64,000 bases of DNA from Anaerolineaceae bacterium (GTDB taxonomy: Bacteria > Chloroflexota > Anaerolineae > Promineifilales > Promineifilaceae). The notes beneath the pieces were generated by a model, which ran no database searches, was not told the origin of the DNA, and was given only the letters and a program-made list of their open reading frames with translations. A program made the translations under genes and the position numbers. The stretch spans positions 85,938 through 149,937 of the forward strand of contig PABI01000030.1 in the NCBI GenBank assembly GCA_002699125.1. Reading direction: 5' to 3'. This document shows positions 58,920 through 64,000 of this stretch, in pieces. Numbering within the stretch: the stretch's first letter is position 1; the number at the start of each line of letters is the position of its first letter.

Positions 58920-60203
58920 TTATTGAGCGCGCACGTCGATTTTTCCGGTGACTGCGTGGGCAATCAGCGTGGTGCGGTATTCTTCGATAAGCTCGATTTC
59001 GCGTTGAGTGCGTTCGATGGCGGCGTTGATTTCCTCTACCTTTGCTTCAATGTATTCCGTTATTTGCATTTGCTCGCTATGAGGTGGAACAAAAACGGCG
59101 AAGGAACCAACCCTTTCAATATTCAAGTTCATTTGAGTATTGACAGGTGCGGTTTTTAGAAACTCTTGTTTCATAGATCGCAATAGATAATACAAGAAAT
59201 CAAGATAAATCCCTTCATGAGGAACAAAGCCAACGATGCTATCAGGGAAGCACGCATCAAAATCAAGGATTGCCATATCGCCAATGTTGGCGGCGATGGT
59301 CATAACCAATGTTCCTTTCGGAAACATCTTGCTTACATTGAATCCTTTCTCATTCAAAGTTTGCTGGTATTCGGTTATGTATTTTCTTGCACCAGAAACA
59401 TTACCAGTCTGTATAAAAGGATATTCGCCATCGTAAAAAGCCGGATCGTTTCTAGGGCGATGTGAAAACTTGCCGCGTAATATTTCAGAAATAAATTTAA
59501 TGCGGGATTTGCGCCAATGAGCGGGGATGTCACCTAGCCAGTCTATACCGGAAGGTTTGCGGGGAACGGCCGTATCCAACCCCTGCGTCACGGCCGTATT
59601 AATCACCACCTGTTTCTGCTCTTCCAGCAGCTCAATCAGACGCCGTTTATTGGTGAGGAATTGGTTGATAACGGCCGTTTGCTCCTCCAAAAACGCCACA
59701 ATTGCATCCTGTTCTTCACGCGGCGGTAAAAGGGAGAAGATTCTAAAAAAATCATCTGTGTACAAACGCCATCTTGAGGAAATAATGCCTGTGGAATTCC
59801 TCGCAAACTCTGCCAAATACCGAGGTGTGTGAAACAAGTAATCAAAATATTTAGGATTGTTATCCCCCTTCAATCGGTAAACGCAGTATGCAGGACTAAC
59901 AATACCGTGATGACTTGTCACTCCAAAAGCTCCCATCCATGCCAGCATGATATTGCTTACAAAATCATCAGGATGGCAAACTTTATAGCCTTCCAAACTT
60001 TCAGATTCTCGACTATTGTTATGAGAACTGCGAACTGTTACCCCAGTATACTGAGAAACAGACAACAATGTTTCTTCACCCTCTTTCGACCTTTCATCAA
60101 TTTCTCGAAACAGGTACTTTACACGTTGAGTTTTCCAATGAGATGGAATTTCACCCAACCACCCAAAACCTGAATCTTTATAAGCTGGATAACCTTGCAT
60201 CAT
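58920..60203 (-). CDS. hsdS: Type I restriction specificity subunit
   Basis: 427 aa with two target-recognition domains, each introduced by FGWLGEIPSHWKTQRVKY or IDWLGDIPAHWRKSRIKF, and conserved helices (QDAIVAFLEEQTAVINQFL; QITEYIEAKVEEINAAI). It defines the DNA site recognised by the HsdM2S complex. Its start overlaps the hsdM stop by 4 bases. Both recognition domains intact. The repeat of the WLG-DIP-HW segment is the usual internal duplication and could allow domain swapping. Confidence 0.95.
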   Translation of the reverse strand: MMQGYPAYKDSGFGWLGEIPSHWKTQRVKYLFREIDERSKEGEETLLSVSQYTGVTVRSSHNNSRESESLEGYKVCHPDDFVSNIMLAWMGAFGVTSHHGIVSPAYCVYRLKGDNNPKYFDYLFHTPRYLAEFARNSTGIISSRWRLYTDDFFRIFSLLPPREEQDAIVAFLEEQTAVINQFLTNKRRLIELLEEQKQVVINTAVTQGLDTAVPRKPSGIDWLGDIPAHWRKSRIKFISEILRGKFSHRPRNDPAFYDGEYPFIQTGNVSGARKYITEYQQTLNEKGFNVSKMFPKGTLVMTIAANIGDMAILDFDACFPDSIVGFVPHEGIYLDFLYYLLRSMKQEFLKTAPVNTQMNLNIERVGSFAVFVPPHSEQMQITEYIEAKVEEINAAIERTQREIELIEEYRTTLIAHAVTGKIDVRAQ

Positions 60204-62275
60204 GCTCGTTGCCCGCTCACAATCTGCTCTAAAATGCCGTCTGTTTCAGCTTCCAAAGCCTGAATATCAACCAAAATCTCGTCAAGCGACCGCAGTGGCT
60301 CATACCGGTAGAAATACTTGGTGAAGGAAATCTCATAGCCGCGCACCGTCTTGCTTTCATCAATCCAGGCATCGGGCACGTGGGGCAGCACTTCCCGCGC
60401 AAAGTAGCTCTCAATTGTTTCCGTCAACGGCACATTTTCCGTATCCCGCAAGCTGCTATCCGCTTCAAACAGATCGGCCCGCTGCTGCCACGTCAGCCCG
60501 GCGGCGCTGCGGTCTTTCAGTAGTTCAATTTCTGCCTTTTTAGGTACCCGCCGCAAAACGGCTACCGCCTCCGGGTCTCGCTCCGAAAAATAATCCAGCA
60601 CCTTGTTCAGCTTGGCTTTGGTCACCTTCACCGGGCTGTCCTTCAACCGGTCCCGAATCAAACGGCGCACCACGTTGAAATCATCATAAACTTCGTTGCC
60701 CAGCACGTTGGCAATTGCGTCTCCCAACGGTTGCAGGTTTTTGGGCGCTTCATGTTTGAATGTTGCTAACCGCTCTGGTGTTACGTGGGTTTTGAGGCGT
60801 AACGGCCGTTCCACCGTAATCTTGTGGTAGCCAAAATCTTCATTCGTAAAAATCTGGCTGATGTCGCTTTCCTCAAAGTTCAAAAAGGTGTCCATCAGGG
60901 TGCGGATATGGTTGTCGGTAAACTCACAATTCTTGCTGCCCAAATTCTTGCGCAGCTTCGTGTACAGTTCCCGCCCATCAATCAACTGCACCTTGCCCTT
61001 GCGGTGTTCCGGCTTGCGGTTGGTCAACACCCAAATGTAAGTGGCAATGCCCGTGTTATAAAACATGTTCAAGGGCAGCCCAATAATCGCTTCCAGCCAA
61101 TCATTCTCGATGATCCATTTACGAATCTCGCTTTCGCCTTGCCCCGCATCCCCTGTAAACAGCGCCGAGCCATTGTGAACATGGGCAATCCGGCTGCCGC
61201 GCGGCGTATCCTTCATCTTGGTCAGCATATTGACCAAAAAGAGCAACTGCCCATCACTGCTTCGCGGCAAACCCACCGTGAAACGATGGTCAATCACCTC
61301 TTTCTTTTTGCCGTCGTAAATGAACTCTTTATCCACACTCCATGACTTGCCATAGGGCGGATTGGACAGCATGAAGTCATACAGCATCCGCATAAAAGCA
61401 TCATGCCGCAGCGTGGAGCCAAAAGCGATGTTTTCCGAGCTGCGCCCCTGGATGAGCATATCGGCCGTGCAAATGGCATACGTCTCCGGGTTCACTTCCT
61501 GCCCGTACAGTTCCAGCGACACCCGCTTGCCCCGTTGGCTGGCCAACTGCAAAAAGAACTTCTCCGCTTCCGTCAGCATCCCACCAGAGCCACACGCCCC
61601 GTCATAAACCAGGTAGGTGCCGCTCTCAATCTGGTCGGCAATCGGTTCAAACAGCAAATGCACCATCAACTGGATAATGTCACGCGGCGTAAAATGCTCG
61701 CCCGCTTCCTCGTTGTTTTCCTCGTTAAAGCGGCGAATCAACTCCTCAAACACATACCCCATGCCCAGATTAGACAGGCCATGATGCAGTATATTGCCAC
61801 GGCCGTCCTTTACCGGGTGCACTCCCAAATTCATGCGCGGCGACAAGAACTTTTCCAGCAGGGGATACAGGCGGTTGGCATCATCCAACGTTTCCAACTG
61901 GTTATGAAACTTAAACTTGCGAATGATCTCCTGCACATTGTCGCTAAAGCCGTTCAGGTAAGCGGCGAAGTTTGCCTTGATCTGGCTGGGGGTGTCATAC
62001 AATCGTTGCAGGGTGAAGGGAGAGGTATTGTAAAAGGGGTACTTTGTAATCGGTCGAAATTGGGCAATGCCCGTTTCAATTTGGTTTTCTTCCAAAAATT
62101 GGTGCATTTTCAGCACCTCATCTTTGGTTGGCTCCAACAAAATATCCAGCCGCCGGATCACCGTCATGGGCAAAATCACGTCCCGGTATTTGCCACGCAC
62201 GTAGACATCTCGCAGCACATCATCGGCAATGCCCCAAATGAAGCTAACAATGTTGTTGTGAACGGTATGATTCAT
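60200..62275 (-). CDS. hsdM: Type I modification methyltransferase subunit
   Basis: About 691 aa from ATG 62275 (MNHTVHNNIVSFIWGIADDV), the standard HsdM beginning; the frame is open further upstream with weaker codons. N-terminal HsdM domain, then SAM-binding YDGACGSGGML and catalytic NPPY in MLSNPPYGKSW. Adenine-N6 methylation protects host DNA. C-terminal extension of about 150 residues (helical). Overlaps hsdS by 4 bases. Complete and probably active. Confidence 0.96.
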   Translation of the reverse strand: MNHTVHNNIVSFIWGIADDVLRDVYVRGKYRDVILPMTVIRRLDILLEPTKDEVLKMHQFLEENQIETGIAQFRPITKYPFYNTSPFTLQRLYDTPSQIKANFAAYLNGFSDNVQEIIRKFKFHNQLETLDDANRLYPLLEKFLSPRMNLGVHPVKDGRGNILHHGLSNLGMGYVFEELIRRFNEENNEEAGEHFTPRDIIQLMVHLLFEPIADQIESGTYLVYDGACGSGGMLTEAEKFFLQLASQRGKRVSLELYGQEVNPETYAICTADMLIQGRSSENIAFGSTLRHDAFMRMLYDFMLSNPPYGKSWSVDKEFIYDGKKKEVIDHRFTVGLPRSSDGQLLFLVNMLTKMKDTPRGSRIAHVHNGSALFTGDAGQGESEIRKWIIENDWLEAIIGLPLNMFYNTGIATYIWVLTNRKPEHRKGKVQLIDGRELYTKLRKNLGSKNCEFTDNHIRTLMDTFLNFEESDISQIFTNEDFGYHKITVERPLRLKTHVTPERLATFKHEAPKNLQPLGDAIANVLGNEVYDDFNVVRRLIRDRLKDSPVKVTKAKLNKVLDYFSERDPEAVAVLRRVPKKAEIELLKDRSAAGLTWQQRADLFEADSSLRDTENVPLTETIESYFAREVLPHVPDAWIDESKTVRGYEISFTKYFYRYEPLRSLDEILVDIQALEAETDGILEQIVSGQRA

Positions 62276-62635
62276 AAAATATTCGCTTTTAGTTGATTGA
62301 ATTTGAGCAGTTCGCCAGTTTTTCTTCCATGAATACCCCAAACTGTTGATCTCATGAAGGAATTAATTCCTCGATGCATTGTTTTTTACTTGAAGTTAAT
62401 GCGGTCGCATTATGCGGTCACAAGCGATTCTTTTCATTGTGATGGAGTGAAATTTTGCACTTTTATTTTTGCCAGATTGATTCACGATTTACGGATGACT
62501 GTTTGGTGGCAAAGTCAATTGAGTTTGCGAAGGCATCATAGCAAATCGTCAAGTTTGCGACAAGACGAGTATGTGGGAATGGGAACAGATGTTATGAATG
62601 GGAAACTTTTGCTATCTACTCCCTATTTTTGCGCA
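62276..62635. other. Spacer upstream of hsdM
   Basis: 360 bp between hsdM and the SHOCT protein; no gene seen. It must hold the hsdM promoter on the minus strand; I do not see a convincing -35/-10 by eye. Confidence 0.4.
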
Positions 62636-63343
62636 TCATAATCGATCTAATAATTGGCTTTTCTTAATTTCATATTCAGAATTGGTTAAAATTCCAGCAT
62701 CGCGAAGTTCAGCCAGGGCTTTGATCATGCGAATAACCTCAGCATTACTATCTCTTTTTAGAGGCTGCGTCGGATCGAGCGATAATTTGCCATCATTCTT
62801 CAAACCATGATTCAGCAAATCATATATATAATTCCCATCGATTGCTTTAAAAGTCTTGAAAATTTCACCATAACGATCATTAAATTCTAAGTGAAGTTCC
62901 ACTAATTCAACTTGTTTAGATCCATATGAAACTGAATAAGCGTTTTTAATAATCCCTTTGATGGTTGAATATAAAAAATCTGAAACATCGAAATTAGTTA
63001 GCTTTAATTTTGCCAGGAAACTTTTCTTGTAACTTTGGTTTGGATCAAACCAGCGGCGATTTTCTACCTTTCTTCCAATTAATTTGTCCCAAGCCGTACC
63101 TGTCTGATAATAACTTACCCCAGACATGTCCCCTAGTTTTGCGACTTTCAAATAGCGGCGATCTGTGAAAACGATAAATCCCCAATCAAACGAAGAGAAA
63201 TGGCTCGTATTACCTGTAAAATCCGCCGCATAAATAACACGTTCCCCAGCATAAATTTTCTGATGCCTTGTCTCAGTAAACATTGTCCGATAACAAGAGC
63301 TAAGGTTCTCTGTAATTTGTGCTTCTGTAAGTGGTCTAATCAT
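62636..63343 (-). CDS. PH-like/SHOCT-domain protein
   Basis: 235 aa. The first 170 residues are strand-rich with a bacterial PH-like pattern (GERVIYAADFTG, WGFIVFTDRRYLKVAKL). The C-terminal 32 residues are a SHOCT domain (IRMIKALAELRDAGILTNSE...LLDRL), a short oligomerisation motif often found at protein ends. Function unknown; possibly membrane- or complex-associated. It is alone between the restriction locus and the IS200 element. Confidence 0.82.
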   Translation of the reverse strand: MIRPLTEAQITENLSSCYRTMFTETRHQKIYAGERVIYAADFTGNTSHFSSFDWGFIVFTDRRYLKVAKLGDMSGVSYYQTGTAWDKLIGRKVENRRWFDPNQSYKKSFLAKLKLTNFDVSDFLYSTIKGIIKNAYSVSYGSKQVELVELHLEFNDRYGEIFKTFKAIDGNYIYDLLNHGLKNDGKLSLDPTQPLKRDSNAEVIRMIKALAELRDAGILTNSEYEIKKSQLLDRL

Positions 63344-63487
63344 CTCAAAATCGATCCCGGTTCATTCAGTCTGTCGAAAAAATTGTCTAGCTTGCGTGTC
63401 TTAAAAGCTTCGACCACTATACTACTTTACCTTTTATGCAGCTAGAAAGTAAATGACCACCACCAGAGGTGGTGGCTTTTCTCTGGG

Positions 63488-63989
63488 GCACCTAGAAGGT
63501 GCGCTCCTACGTTTCTAATCGAATAAGCTTTTCTGCTCGGCCTCGGCCTTTTTCTCTTTCTGCTCTTGCCACTTCACGTACTTGCGCACTTTGGCTTCAT
63601 CCAGCCCCACCGTACTCACACAGTACCCTCTGGCCCACAGCTTCTCGCCCCAGTACCGTCGTTTCAACTTCGGGTATCGGCGAAACAGGGCGATGGCCAG
63701 CTTTCCTTTCAGATACCCCATTGTGTCTGATACGGCATATTTCGGCGGTATCTCCAGGACCAAGTGTACATGGTCCGCCTGTACGTTTAGTTCCAGCACT
63801 TCGATTTTGTCTTTGCGCTGGCATAACTCATAGATTTGCTGTCTCACAGACTCAGCTATCTCATCTTTGAGAATGCGATAGCGGTATTTGGGACAAAAGA
63901 TGATGTGATATTTGCATTCGTAAATTGAATGCGATAGCTTTTTGAAACGGGTCACTATAAACCTCCTTTAAGTTTTGCACCTTCTAGGT
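63488..63989 (-). mobile_element. IS200/IS605-type element (TnpA only)
   Basis: The tnpA gene is flanked by related small hairpins: GCACCT-AGA-AGGTGC at 63488-63502 and CACCT-TCT-AGGTG at 63977-63989, typical subterminal structures recognised by HUH transposases. The left genomic end probably extends a little beyond both; no tnpB is present. Confidence 0.7.
63515..63955 (-). CDS. tnpA: IS200-type HUH transposase TnpA
   Basis: 146 aa Y1 transposase. HUH metal motif in ADHVHLVLE, N-terminal KYHIIFCPKYRY, and the catalytic Tyr near YCVSTVGLDE or in KVRKYVKWQ (Y1 family). Full length. It cuts and joins single-stranded DNA at hairpin ends. No TnpB neighbour. Probably an independent insertion next to the restriction locus. 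Confidence 0.93.
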   Translation of the reverse strand: MTRFKKLSHSIYECKYHIIFCPKYRYRILKDEIAESVRQQIYELCQRKDKIEVLELNVQADHVHLVLEIPPKYAVSDTMGYLKGKLAIALFRRYPKLKRRYWGEKLWARGYCVSTVGLDEAKVRKYVKWQEQKEKKAEAEQKSLFD

Positions 63990-64000
63990 GGTTTATAGTA

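Noticed and set aside
61403..62296. 297-aa plus-strand frame over hsdM
   Set aside because: Shadow of hsdM; the minus-strand protein has full methyltransferase motifs.

Overview
The window looks like accessory DNA from a Chloroflexota genome (inference). The secreted protease ends in a LYLPIILK-type tail, an EAD7-like domain is present, and PAS-rich kinases and ComQ/ComP-like genes sit beside iterated ACGGCCGT palindromes. No ribosomal or housekeeping marker confirms the taxonomy. About 22 exact ACGGCCGT copies occur, where about one is expected by chance. They are absent from three long stretches (about 11.8-21.9, 26.4-37.6 and 37.7-50.2 kb), which suggests a mosaic of native and acquired DNA.

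Layout. 1-2.4 kb is backbone: a minus-strand Rrf2 regulator plus two SCO1/SenC genes, and a dodecin gene. At 2.36-2.40 kb lies only the 3' half of a tRNA-Arg(ACG), next to a tyrosine integrase, so this is probably the left end of an integrated element. 3.8-11.7 kb has a partition module (RHH protein, ParA, partner with 24-bp iterons), a 1.2-kb hairpin-rich non-coding block, RHH and PUR-like DNA-binding proteins, a replication-relaxation protein and a VirD4/TraG-like ATPase. 12-21.5 kb is cargo: a secreted metalloprotease, small unknown genes, RadC, an EAD7/AbiJ-like conflict protein and HigBA. Two unrelated small genes here share a folded leader whose stems covary.

21.6-27.8 kb has a hybrid histidine kinase, a candidate small RNA and small unknown genes. 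27.9-35.9 kb is a minus-strand biosynthetic cluster: SAM methyltransferase, GTP cyclohydrolase II fused to a RibD-type reductase, WD40 protein, VOC protein, Gfo/Idh/MocA oxidoreductase, flavin reductase and a phosphotransferase-like protein. The methyltransferase, cyclohydrolase II, WD-repeat and RibD set is the signature of toxoflavin (7-azapteridine) biosynthesis. Next to it, 36.3-40.9 kb has a NarL/ComA-type response regulator, a ComQ-like isoprenyl synthase, a 52-aa Trp-containing peptide ORF that could be a ComX-type pheromone precursor, and a ComP-like multi-pass, PDZ-like histidine kinase. The proposed system is quorum sensing placed beside, and perhaps controlling, a small-molecule cluster; a TTGC...GCAA palindrome lies in the divergent promoter region.

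41-64 kb holds an XRE-membrane fusion protein, a transposon with about 34-bp terminal inverted repeats (serine recombinase plus IS1182-type transposase), an ABC-three-component/Lamassu-like defence operon, HEPN-like genes, a type I restriction-modification locus with an unusual membrane protein between hsdS and hsdR, and an IS200-type tnpA at the right edge.
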